A stretch of DNA of 64,000 bases, from contig CAMLLO010000005.1 of assembly GCA_946480915.1 (NCBI GenBank), forward strand, positions 1 to 64,000, in the 5' to 3' direction. Positions 56,737-64,000 of this stretch are shown here, piece by piece. The position numbers and the translations under genes were made by a program. Below the pieces are notes generated by a model, which was given only the letters and a program-made list of their open reading frames with translations, had not been told where the DNA came from and ran no database searches. The stretch is from an uncultured Sphingobacteriaceae bacterium. GTDB taxonomy: Bacteria; Bacteroidota; Bacteroidia; Sphingobacteriales; Sphingobacteriaceae. Position 1 is the stretch's first letter; the number at the start of each line of letters is the position of its first letter.

Positions 56737-57876
56737 TTATGCACTAAGCGGCACAGAAACTTTTCTGCCCATCGCTTTACGTATCAGATCCATCATGTCA
56801 AGTGCTGTTTGGTCCCATGATTTTTTTGCAAGGAACATATCAACATCAGCAAGCCATTCTTTTCTTGGCGCTGACAATGCAGTTTCAGCAGCTAGCACAA
56901 ATTCTTCTGCATTTGTTACTATGCTTACGAGGTTTTTTTTGGCATAGGGGTTTACAACATCGCGTATTGGCGTCGAAATAACGGGTATACCGGCCGATAG
57001 ATATTCAGGTGTTTTTGTAGGGCTTATAAAGCGGGTAGATTCATTTAGTAAGAAAGGAATCATGGCGATATCCCAACCAGATAAATATGCCGGAAGTTCG
57101 TCATATGATTTTCCTCCCAGGTAGTGGATGTTTTTGTTTGTAGGTAGTATTGCAGGGTCAATTTTTACGGTTGGTCCAATTAATATAAATTGCCAGTCGG
57201 GGCGCATTGTTGCCGCGTTGCCAATTAATTCATAATCAAAGCGCTCATCAATTACTCCATAAAAACCAAATTTAGTCCCGCTTATGTTTTTTTGGTCTAT
57301 GGGTTGTTTAATATTCCTACGTGCTTTTCCGAAATGCGATTTATCAATACTGCTAGGAAAGGGGTAGATATTTTGATGTTGATGTTTTTTTGCCTCGTAT
57401 AGAGAATGTCCGCCCGTAAATACTACGTCAGCTCTGGTTAACAGTTCTTTTTCAAGATGTATCAACTCGGATGGCGCATATTTAAACGCTGAAAGTTCGT
57501 CCATGCAGTCATAAATAGTTACATCAGGGTTGTAATCTCCAGAGAATTCCAGAGCCATGGGCGTATAGTACCAAAAAATGAAGTCAGATAACGATTTATT
57601 GGCAAGAAACGATTTAAGGGTTTCTTTTTGAATTTTTAAACTTTCTTTTTTATTGATTCCCTGTGGTAAATGCGGAACTAAAACCCACAGTTTATCAGCG
57701 CGCTTGCTGATGGAAAGGTAACTATCTTGGTTTTCAGGAATATCATGTATGGGCTCTTCAAGAAAATATACATTAAACTCTTTCGAGAATCGGGTTAATA
57801 GGTGTTGAGGGCGTTGAAATACAAAATCCCATCTTAAATGGGAAAACACAAGTAAATTTTCAGGTACACGTTTCAT
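56737..57876 (-). CDS. Glycosyltransferase (GT-B, TuaH-like)
   Basis: A 379-residue protein. N-terminus LLVFSHLRWDFVFQRPQHLLTRFSKEFNVYFLEEP is the signature of a group of glycosyltransferases often found with the GH1-RmlD fusion. DVTIYDCMDELSAF and ADVVFTGGHSLYEAKKH follow, and the donor half has KFGFYGVIDERFDYELI and TPEYLSAGIPVISTPIRDV. First gene of the two-gene operon. The expected UDP-galactopyranose mutase neighbour, often seen in this context, is absent from this window. Confidence 0.85.
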   Translation of the reverse strand: MKRVPENLLVFSHLRWDFVFQRPQHLLTRFSKEFNVYFLEEPIHDIPENQDSYLSISKRADKLWVLVPHLPQGINKKESLKIQKETLKSFLANKSLSDFIFWYYTPMALEFSGDYNPDVTIYDCMDELSAFKYAPSELIHLEKELLTRADVVFTGGHSLYEAKKHQHQNIYPFPSSIDKSHFGKARRNIKQPIDQKNISGTKFGFYGVIDERFDYELIGNAATMRPDWQFILIGPTVKIDPAILPTNKNIHYLGGKSYDELPAYLSGWDIAMIPFLLNESTRFISPTKTPEYLSAGIPVISTPIRDVVNPYAKKNLVSIVTNAEEFVLAAETALSAPRKEWLADVDMFLAKKSWDQTALDMMDLIRKAMGRKVSVPLSA

Positions 57877-58036
57877 TGATTCATCTGTTTTTGTACCATA
57901 TTTAACACGAATCGCATGAAAACGTTTTGGTTATCAGGTTAATTGAATCAAAATAAATTATAATTTCAATATATTTAACTCTGATTAAAAAAATCGAAAT
58001 CGCTACGCATCAAAATATTCGTATAATGAAATATTT

Positions 58037-59572
58037 CTACGGAATATAAGCGTGTGCCGTGTTCGATGGAAGGCTTTCATTTTTCAATCTGTCGATTGCG
58101 GTAACAAAATAATTGTACTGAATTCCCTTTTGAGCGGTTTTGTCGATGTAAGTTCGTGTACTATTATCGAAGCTAATTTTCATGATTTTAGAGGCATCCT
58201 GGAAGTTGAGGTCTTCCCCGGCCTTAAAACGATAAATAACATAGCCATAGGCTGTATCTCCATCACGAGCCCTTAATGGTTCGTCCCATTTTAACTGGAC
58301 GGTATTTGGATAAAGAACATAAGCTGTAAGTAGTAAAGGCGATTGTGGAGCAATCGCATCTATCCATAACATCGCAGGTTGCAGGGCCGGATATTTATAT
58401 AAATCATTTCGCAGCGAGTCGCGAAATCCCGCAAGGTTACTTCTCAAAGATTTCGAGCTGAAATAGACGCTTCCCTGAACCCGGTTATTGCTTCTAAGTT
58501 CTCTTACTTGGTTCGGAAGCTCGGATTTATTATTAAAACCCTGTACTTTTTCTGCAGCCCGGTAAGCCGCCTGGCCGATATATAGATGTCTTCCATAAGT
58601 ATTATTGCTCCACCATTCAAGTAAGTTTTCAAATGGCGCCAAGCGGTGTTGGTTTGGCCAGTAAATTTGAGGGTTGATGTAGTCAATCCATCCTTGCTGT
58701 AACCACTTTCTTGTGTCGGCATATAGCTCGACGTATGACGACCCACCGTTCGTGAGCGATCCTTCCGGATCCTGGCTTTTATTTTTCCAAATTCCAAACG
58801 GACTTATTCCGAACTTTACATATTTTTTTGCTGCGTGAATGCTGTCGTTTAATCTATAGATAAGAGAATCAACATTGCTGCGTCTCCACTCGGTAATGTT
58901 CTTAAAGTCCCTCCCATACTTTATATAAGCCTCAGTGTCGGGTATTGGTCTTCCGCTTACCGGATAAGGATAAAAATAGTCGTCAAAATGTACTCCGTCT
59001 ATGTCATAGTTTCGCACTACATCCATAATGACTTGTATAATGTATGAACGGACTTCGGGAAGACCCGGGTTAAAAAGCTTTTTTCCATCGTAATTAAAAA
59101 ACCAGTTCGGTTTTTGCCTTGTGATGTGCTGGGGATTTACATCTTTGTCTGCTAAGCTGAAGGCGGCACGATAAGGATTAAACCAGGCGTGTAATTCCAT
59201 ACCTCTTTTATGGGCCTCTCTAATTGCAAATTCAAGCGGATCGTAAAATGGAAAGGGTGCCAGGCCTTGTTCTCCGGTAAGCCACTTGCTCCATAGCTCT
59301 CGTCCTTTGCCATAAAAAGCATCTGTCGTAGGTCGTATTTGAAGCATGACTGCGTTTATTCCCGACCGTTCATGTTCGTCTAAAATCCGCAACAACTCTT
59401 GTCGTTGAATTTCCGAGTTCAGGCCAGGTTTACTGGGCCAGTCTATATTCGTTACAGTTGCTACCCAAACACCTCTAAATTCTCTTTTTCTTGGAATTTC
59501 TTCCGCAGCAGCGCTTGTTGTAATTGAAAATAAAAGATTAAGTAGAAGGATTGAAAATATAATTTTAGACAT
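58037..59572 (-). CDS. GHL10 family glycoside hydrolase-like protein (DUF187)
   Basis: A 511-residue secreted protein from the ATG at 59572 (signal MSKIIFSILLLNLLFSITTSAAA). The catalytic-like TIM barrel (PF02638) has EFRGVWVATVTNIDWPS, GINAVMLQIRPTTDAFYGKG, MELHAWFNPYRA, YDIDGVHFDDYFYPYPV and WIDYINPQIYW. A fibronectin-III-like domain forms the C-terminus. Family members are thought to act on peptidoglycan or related glycans. The -7 element at 59587-59594 lies inside a longer upstream reading frame starting at 59614, which argues for the start at 59572. Confidence 0.88.
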   Translation of the reverse strand: MSKIIFSILLLNLLFSITTSAAAEEIPRKREFRGVWVATVTNIDWPSKPGLNSEIQRQELLRILDEHERSGINAVMLQIRPTTDAFYGKGRELWSKWLTGEQGLAPFPFYDPLEFAIREAHKRGMELHAWFNPYRAAFSLADKDVNPQHITRQKPNWFFNYDGKKLFNPGLPEVRSYIIQVIMDVVRNYDIDGVHFDDYFYPYPVSGRPIPDTEAYIKYGRDFKNITEWRRSNVDSLIYRLNDSIHAAKKYVKFGISPFGIWKNKSQDPEGSLTNGGSSYVELYADTRKWLQQGWIDYINPQIYWPNQHRLAPFENLLEWWSNNTYGRHLYIGQAAYRAAEKVQGFNNKSELPNQVRELRSNNRVQGSVYFSSKSLRSNLAGFRDSLRNDLYKYPALQPAMLWIDAIAPQSPLLLTAYVLYPNTVQLKWDEPLRARDGDTAYGYVIYRFKAGEDLNFQDASKIMKISFDNSTRTYIDKTAQKGIQYNYFVTAIDRLKNESLPSNTAHAYIP

Positions 59573-59586
59573 ATGCTTTATGAGTG

Positions 59587-59594
59587 CAAAGATA
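59587..59594 (-). promoter_or_regulatory. -7 promoter element of the GHL10 gene
   Basis: Minus-strand TATCTTTG matches TAnnTTTG exactly, 15 bp before the chosen ATG; no good -33 box at the right distance. Confidence 0.5.
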
Positions 59595-59689
59595 CTTAAG
59601 TAACAACTTGGCACCAGTTTTATTATGTTAAATTATTTTTTTCGAACCCCTGGATGCTTAAATGAACATTTAGCTTATGTATAAAATAT

Positions 59690-59697
59690 TATATTTG
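59690..59697 (+). promoter_or_regulatory. -7 promoter element ahead of the coiled-coil protein gene
   Basis: TATATTTG matches TAnnTTTG exactly, 120 bp before the ATG at 59817; a TTTA at 59669 with a 17-bp spacer may serve as -33 box. Confidence 0.5.
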
Positions 59698-59816
59698 CTT
59701 TAAATGTGACGATTGTTTGTAATTGAAATGCAATAATCTGCACTTTTAAAAGTTATACAAAGCAAAGAGCATTTAAACGTGTTTTTACCAACCTTTTATT
59801 AATTCATTCCTTCAAC

Positions 59817-60731
59817 ATGGAAAATACTTATCCTGAACAGGCCCCTAAAAGAGATTCTAATAAAATTTATTTTCTGATTGTTGTTATTGTCGCACTGCTT
59901 GGAACCAACGCGTATCTTTTTTTCAGGGATAAAAAAGCGAATGAGCGCATAGTTACAATCACGGATGAGAAATCCAGAATGGAGGTTGAAATTGATAAAA
60001 TTGAAGCCGAACTTGATAAGGCTACCAATGCCAATGTACAGCTTACTGCAAACATGCAGGAAGAGCAGGATTTAGCCAGGCAGAAGATCTCTGAATTAAG
60101 AGAACAACTTCAAAAAGGTCAATTAACTCAAGGGCAGTTAGCCAAAGCCCAGGAAGAAGTAAAACAGTTGAAGTTTTTTGTGAATAAATATTCAACCGAT
60201 ATAGAGGTTTTAAAAAAAGAGAATAAGGCTCTATCTGTCGAGCGTGATAGCTTGAAAACCACCGTGGGTACTGTAACAGCAAAGGCAACAGAACTCGAGG
60301 AAAAAAATACCGAGTTAAGTTCTAAAGTTCAGGTGGCTTCCGCCTTGAAAGTTGCAAACATTGCTGTGAAACCACTTAAAGTAAAAAATAGCGGCAAGGA
60401 AACGGATGTAAACCGAGCCAGTTCTGCGAAAAAGTTACGTGTAAGCTTTACAGCTGCTAATAATCCAATCGCTTCAAAAGGAATGCATGATATTTATATG
60501 AGAATCATTGATCCCAGCGGAAATTTAATCGTTTCTGATAATAGCAGTCTCTTTGTTTCGGATGGAGAAGAGTTACAGTATACTTACAAAACGGCAATTG
60601 AATTTGCTAACGACGGCAAGGTTTATAATATCGACTGGACGAATCCTTCTAGTTTCCAGAAAGGAAATTACACCGTTGTTCTTTATTCCGACGGGTATAC
60701 AATGGGCCAGAGTTCTATCACCTTAAAATAA
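59817..60731 (+). CDS. Membrane-anchored coiled-coil protein of unknown function
   Basis: 304 residues: a short cytoplasmic tail, one membrane helix (about 18-36, IYFLIVVIVALLGTNAYLFF), a long coiled coil (about 40-175, many E/K/Q heptads with few prolines) and a C-terminal beta-rich domain (about 195-304, KLRVSFTAANNPIASKGMHDIYMRI, GNYTVVLYSDGY). I do not recognise a family. The plan suggests a periplasmic spacer that presents a small sensing or binding domain. It has its own promoter candidate and stands convergent to the sensor kinase. Confidence 0.75.
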   Translation: MENTYPEQAPKRDSNKIYFLIVVIVALLGTNAYLFFRDKKANERIVTITDEKSRMEVEIDKIEAELDKATNANVQLTANMQEEQDLARQKISELREQLQKGQLTQGQLAKAQEEVKQLKFFVNKYSTDIEVLKKENKALSVERDSLKTTVGTVTAKATELEEKNTELSSKVQVASALKVANIAVKPLKVKNSGKETDVNRASSAKKLRVSFTAANNPIASKGMHDIYMRIIDPSGNLIVSDNSSLFVSDGEELQYTYKTAIEFANDGKVYNIDWTNPSSFQKGNYTVVLYSDGYTMGQSSITLK

Positions 60732-60794
60732 GGCCGGCCTAAATTCTTTTAAGGCTTATTGATTAAAATACCGGTAGACTGAGCTGTTTTATTC

Positions 60795-60819
60795 TCCGAA
60801 TTTTTTGTGGGAGTTCGGA
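60795..60819. terminator. Weak hairpin between convergent genes
   Basis: tccgaa/ttcgga, 6-bp arms around a 13-base loop, just outside the kinase stop codon. A perfect aggccggcct palindrome also lies at 60731-60740. Confidence 0.3.
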
Positions 60820-60820
60820 T

Positions 60821-63800
60821 TTAAGTAGCTAATGGCAGTGTGATATAAAACGTAGTTCCTCTGTTTGGCTCTGTCTCAAATCTTATTGAACCATACATGT
60901 TTTCCACAGCTTGTTTTACAAAGGCTAATCCAAGTCCCGTCCCCGAACTTTTGGTAGTAAAGTTGTGATTGAAAATACTTTCCTGCAGTTTATCGGGTAT
61001 ACCTTTTCCGTTGTCGGCAATTTTTATTAATACATTCTTACCTTTTTCCTCCAGCGTAATTTGAATCCGGCCTTTTCGGAAATCTGGTATAGCTTCAATT
61101 GCATTTTTAACGAGATTGTTAAATATTCTTAATAAATGATCTTTTCCACCTCGTACAATCACATCTTTAGTAGTGTTTACAGTATAGATTATTTCGAGGT
61201 CCTCGGTCTGGTCGAAAACGTTGATTGTTTTTTCAATCAGTTTGACAAGATCGACATTTTCGAAGGGCGTGTCTGGCATTTTAGCAAAATTCGAAAATTC
61301 AGAAGCAATAAGGCTTAAGCTATCTATCTGTTCGATAAATGATTTACTAAATTTTTCAAACTTCTTCTCGAAGTTCGGATCTTTTTCTCGCCAAGATTTA
61401 TCAAGAAGCTGCACACCCAATTTTAAAGGCGTAAGCGGGTTTTTAATCTCGTGGGCCACCTGTTTAGCCATCTCTCTCCATGCGCTTTCTCTTTCAGATC
61501 TGGCCAGTTTCTGGGCGCTTTCCTCCAATGCTCCAATCATCTTATTGTATTCCTTGATCAAAGACCCAATTTCATCATTACTCTTCCAATGAATAGGCTC
61601 ATGTTTATGCCCGATAGAAATTTCACTCAAATTTTTTGCAACAAGCGATAGAGGATGCGTAATTTGATTTGCCAGGAAAATTCCAAATAAGGCTACCACT
61701 ACTAAAACCAACGCGTAAACGTTAATTAAGGCATTTAAGAACGAACCGATTCTTTGTTGGTATTCCTTTTCATTCGAAAAGTGAGGGAGGCTTAGATAAG
61801 CAACAGTTTCGTTGTTTTTGTTTCTTAATGGTTTATAGGCAGCGATATATTTCATCTTACCTATTTGTTCATCAATTAAAATTTCAGAGCGCAAATACTT
61901 GTTTAGATAGATGAATGCAACTTTATTCATTCTTGGCTCGATTAAGCCCAGATCGTAAATTTTAGGCTGAGTTGAAAATATCAGCCTTCCACTTAAATCA
62001 TATAAGTTCAAATCTGTTGCATTTAAATTTGCAAACGACGTTAGGAGAGATTTATTAGTGGCTAGCTGTGTGGAATTATAATTATCATTGTTTTCAAGTG
62101 CTTCGTCAATTCGGGTTGCATGTGAAAGTAAATCTTCTTTTTGCTGCTTCCTGAATTGGTTGCCAATGCTGAAATAAGTTATGCCGCCTACAACTAGTAA
62201 AGTGAAAATGATGGCAAGCACCATCGAAGCCTGAATCCTGGTTTTATATAATATTCTGTTTCTTGATAACAAATAATCCCAGCTGTAATTATTGAGTCGG
62301 AAATTATCGTCGTGAAAGACAATCCATAACTGATGTATTATCACCAGAAGTACCGAAAAAGTAATGAGTACGAGGAAAAGAAAGGAAACTGACGACAATT
62401 GCATAACAGGTGTAGTTATCGGTCGGCTAACCACAACTAACTTGTTTTTATTTGGCTGATAAATCAAATGGTTATATCCCTGGCGGTCAACAAATAGGTA
62501 ATCCTTTTCTTTGCCTTTGAAGTCTTTATTCACCAGGGCATAATTATAATCTCCTTTTTGACTAAGAAGCCTCCCGTTTCGGTAAAACGCAAACGAATAA
62601 TCGTTTAATTTAGGATTTACACTTATTTTACCATCGACAAGTATTTCAGGAAAAGACGCGGGATCTTCAAAAGTTTTCGCTTTAAGCTGTATAACCAGGG
62701 TTCCAAGTTGTCTGTCGCCATCATGTACAGGCAAGAGCGCAAAATAATTTTGATATCCAAAAGTGTTATTTACTCTATAAAAATATTCAGAAACCTTAAT
62801 AGATCCTTTTAAAACCAGATTTTTAAAGCTATTTAAACTGGTGCTATCTCCAAAAAATGATTTTTGCTCTGTGGTAAAAGGTAAAGGCTCAATCTCGTAC
62901 CTGGATAAATAGCCATCAAAATATGACTCACGTAGTTTGTGCTGTAGAATAGATTTTTTGTTAGGTTGGGCCTTAAAAAACTGAACGAGGAATTCATCTT
63001 TTAACAAGGATTGTTCAACGGAAAAAAATAACAGCACCGCATTCGGGTCATCAGCTGTCTGAATTTTTTCTGCCAGAGCTTTTCTATCCTCTCTTTCTTT
63101 AATAAACTGAAACGTGGAGAGTTTTATTGATGCGATAATAGAATAGAGCAATAAGCTGAACAGGAAAATGGCAAGCTTATAATTATGATTTCGATAATAA
63201 AACGACCAGCCCCTTACATAAATGATTACCGCAAAAAGTATCAGAAAAACATTAAATCCGCTGAAAAATGCAGTAATTATAAAAATCGCTAATATTCCTA
63301 ATGTAAAAATTCTGAAGCGTTCTTTATTGCTTAGAGGCAGTTGCTCGCCAAGTACTAATACAATTTCTAATAGCAAATAAATGTTAAAAATTGCAATACA
63401 CATTAAAAGAATACCGAGCCAGCTATATGGGTTAAGATTAAGGATATTGGTTACGTCAAAATTTATATCCGATAAGGTAACCAGCTGATAAAAAATCTCA
63501 TTCTGCTGATATGCAATTAAGTAAATGATTATACCCAGCAAAATGAAAATCAAGGCCCCACCTAATTTTGATACGGGTTTTTCGGCAAGCTGAATTTCGT
63601 AACGATAGCTATAGATAAATGCCAAAAACCAGCTTACCATGATGGCATTCAATAAAAAATCTCCCAGAGAAGGGAAAAAATATCCTGCGCTAAAATGCCT
63701 GGTATCAAAAAGGGGAAGGTTGAAATAGGTGTCTATCCAGGAATATTCAAGAGTAAGCAGTCGAATGCCCAAAAAATACAGAAAGAATATGAGCACAGCA

Positions 63801-64000
63801 GACTTAACAAAGCCTTGGTTAGCTATAGATATACATAGATAATTGATGAAAACAGTACCTAATACAACAGAAATAATCCACAGCCATAATTCTAATTCTG
63901 AGTAAAAGGAATTAGTAATAGCTGACTTTAGCTTCACCGAAAATAGGTATTTGCCATCAATATTGCGGATATTGTAGGTGTCCTTATCGTTGATAGAAGC
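60821..64000 (-). CDS. NtrY-like sensor histidine kinase, 5' end beyond the window
   Basis: The reading frame stays open to the right edge: 21 codons lie upstream of the first GTG at 63937, so the gene continues outside the window. Visible part of about 1060 residues: numerous membrane helices in the first 300, a periplasmic sensor domain, two more helices bracketing another extracytoplasmic region (about 560 and 730), a HAMP-like linker (about 745-795), and HisKA with KQVAHEIKNPLTPLKLGVQL (His about 827). The HATPase domain follows with NLVKNAIEAI, ADNGKGIP and SSGTGLGLAFVKQAV. The HEIKNPLTP form is that of NtrY-type kinases. Its response regulator is not in the window. Confidence 0.88.
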   Translation of the reverse strand, partial: ASINDKDTYNIRNIDGKYLFSVKLKSAITNSFYSELELWLWIISVVLGTVFINYLCISIANQGFVKSAVLIFFLYFLGIRLLTLEYSWIDTYFNLPLFDTRHFSAGYFFPSLGDFLLNAIMVSWFLAFIYSYRYEIQLAEKPVSKLGGALIFILLGIIIYLIAYQQNEIFYQLVTLSDINFDVTNILNLNPYSWLGILLMCIAIFNIYLLLEIVLVLGEQLPLSNKERFRIFTLGILAIFIITAFFSGFNVFLILFAVIIYVRGWSFYYRNHNYKLAIFLFSLLLYSIIASIKLSTFQFIKEREDRKALAEKIQTADDPNAVLLFFSVEQSLLKDEFLVQFFKAQPNKKSILQHKLRESYFDGYLSRYEIEPLPFTTEQKSFFGDSTSLNSFKNLVLKGSIKVSEYFYRVNNTFGYQNYFALLPVHDGDRQLGTLVIQLKAKTFEDPASFPEILVDGKISVNPKLNDYSFAFYRNGRLLSQKGDYNYALVNKDFKGKEKDYLFVDRQGYNHLIYQPNKNKLVVVSRPITTPVMQLSSVSFLFLVLITFSVLLVIIHQLWIVFHDDNFRLNNYSWDYLLSRNRILYKTRIQASMVLAIIFTLLVVGGITYFSIGNQFRKQQKEDLLSHATRIDEALENNDNYNSTQLATNKSLLTSFANLNATDLNLYDLSGRLIFSTQPKIYDLGLIEPRMNKVAFIYLNKYLRSEILIDEQIGKMKYIAAYKPLRNKNNETVAYLSLPHFSNEKEYQQRIGSFLNALINVYALVLVVVALFGIFLANQITHPLSLVAKNLSEISIGHKHEPIHWKSNDEIGSLIKEYNKMIGALEESAQKLARSERESAWREMAKQVAHEIKNPLTPLKLGVQLLDKSWREKDPNFEKKFEKFSKSFIEQIDSLSLIASEFSNFAKMPDTPFENVDLVKLIEKTINVFDQTEDLEIIYTVNTTKDVIVRGGKDHLLRIFNNLVKNAIEAIPDFRKGRIQITLEEKGKNVLIKIADNGKGIPDKLQESIFNHNFTTKSSGTGLGLAFVKQAVENMYGSIRFETEPNRGTTFYITLPLAT

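Noticed and set aside
59573..59614. Longer N-terminus for the GHL10 protein
   Set aside because: It would place the -7 promoter element inside the coding region and bury the signal peptide.

Overview
The window looks like chromosomal DNA of a Bacteroidota bacterium, most likely family Sphingobacteriaceae (Pedobacter-like). Supporting traits are a type IX secretion (T9SS) C-terminal sorting domain, a two-component-propeller hybrid histidine kinase, a CsbD-like stress protein, TAnnTTTG-type -7 promoter elements, weak Shine-Dalgarno signals and an S41/M16/GHL10 protein repertoire typical of that group. Genus assignment is inference; no rRNA or tRNA gene is present.

Region 1 (1-7378) is accessory DNA. 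It opens with a 21-bp tandem repeat, then a broken REP-associated tyrosine transposase (RAYT) carrying a large palindrome where its catalytic middle should be. Three related 60-72 bp REP-like elements flank the transposase and a small YcxB-like gene. Next comes an AT-rich minus-strand anti-phage island: hamA and hamB of a Hachiman-type system, overlapping by 7 bp, followed 89 bp later by an AIPR-family (abortive infection) gene. A GC-rich unexplained block and another palindromic repeat close the region.

Region 2 (7379-10537) is a UvrD-like helicase fused to a RecB/AddB-type nuclease with a likely iron-sulfur cysteine set.

Region 3 (10764-39661) is a large Wzx/Wzy-type exopolysaccharide locus. 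It holds an initiating phosphoglycosyltransferase, a Wza-like export lipoprotein, a Wzc-like tyrosine kinase, two tandem paralogous polymerase-like proteins, about eight glycosyltransferases (two of them in duplicated pairs), a WcaF-like acetyltransferase, a methyltransferase and a flippase. It also holds a FAD oxidoreductase, a 1806-residue T9SS-secreted beta-helix/PA14/Ig protein, a WcaI-like transferase, an LCP-family protein and a PHP-type tyrosine phosphatase that probably counteracts the kinase. Glycan assembly would run from lipid-linked start (10764), through extension and decoration, flipping (27694) and polymerisation (15627/17222), to Wzc/Wza export under kinase/phosphatase control.

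Region 4 (39806-64000) is mostly envelope and housekeeping: an S41 protease, a CsbD-like protein, an outer-membrane barrel, a beta-helix lipoprotein, anhMurNAc kinase (AnmK) divergent from a NagX/HGSNAT-like acyltransferase, an M16 peptidase and a 1427-residue hybrid sensor kinase. It continues with a GH1-RmlD fusion enzyme plus glycosyltransferase operon, a GHL10 glycoside hydrolase, a coiled-coil membrane protein of unknown function, and an NtrY-like sensor kinase that runs off the right edge. No CRISPR array, tRNA or complete insertion sequence was seen.
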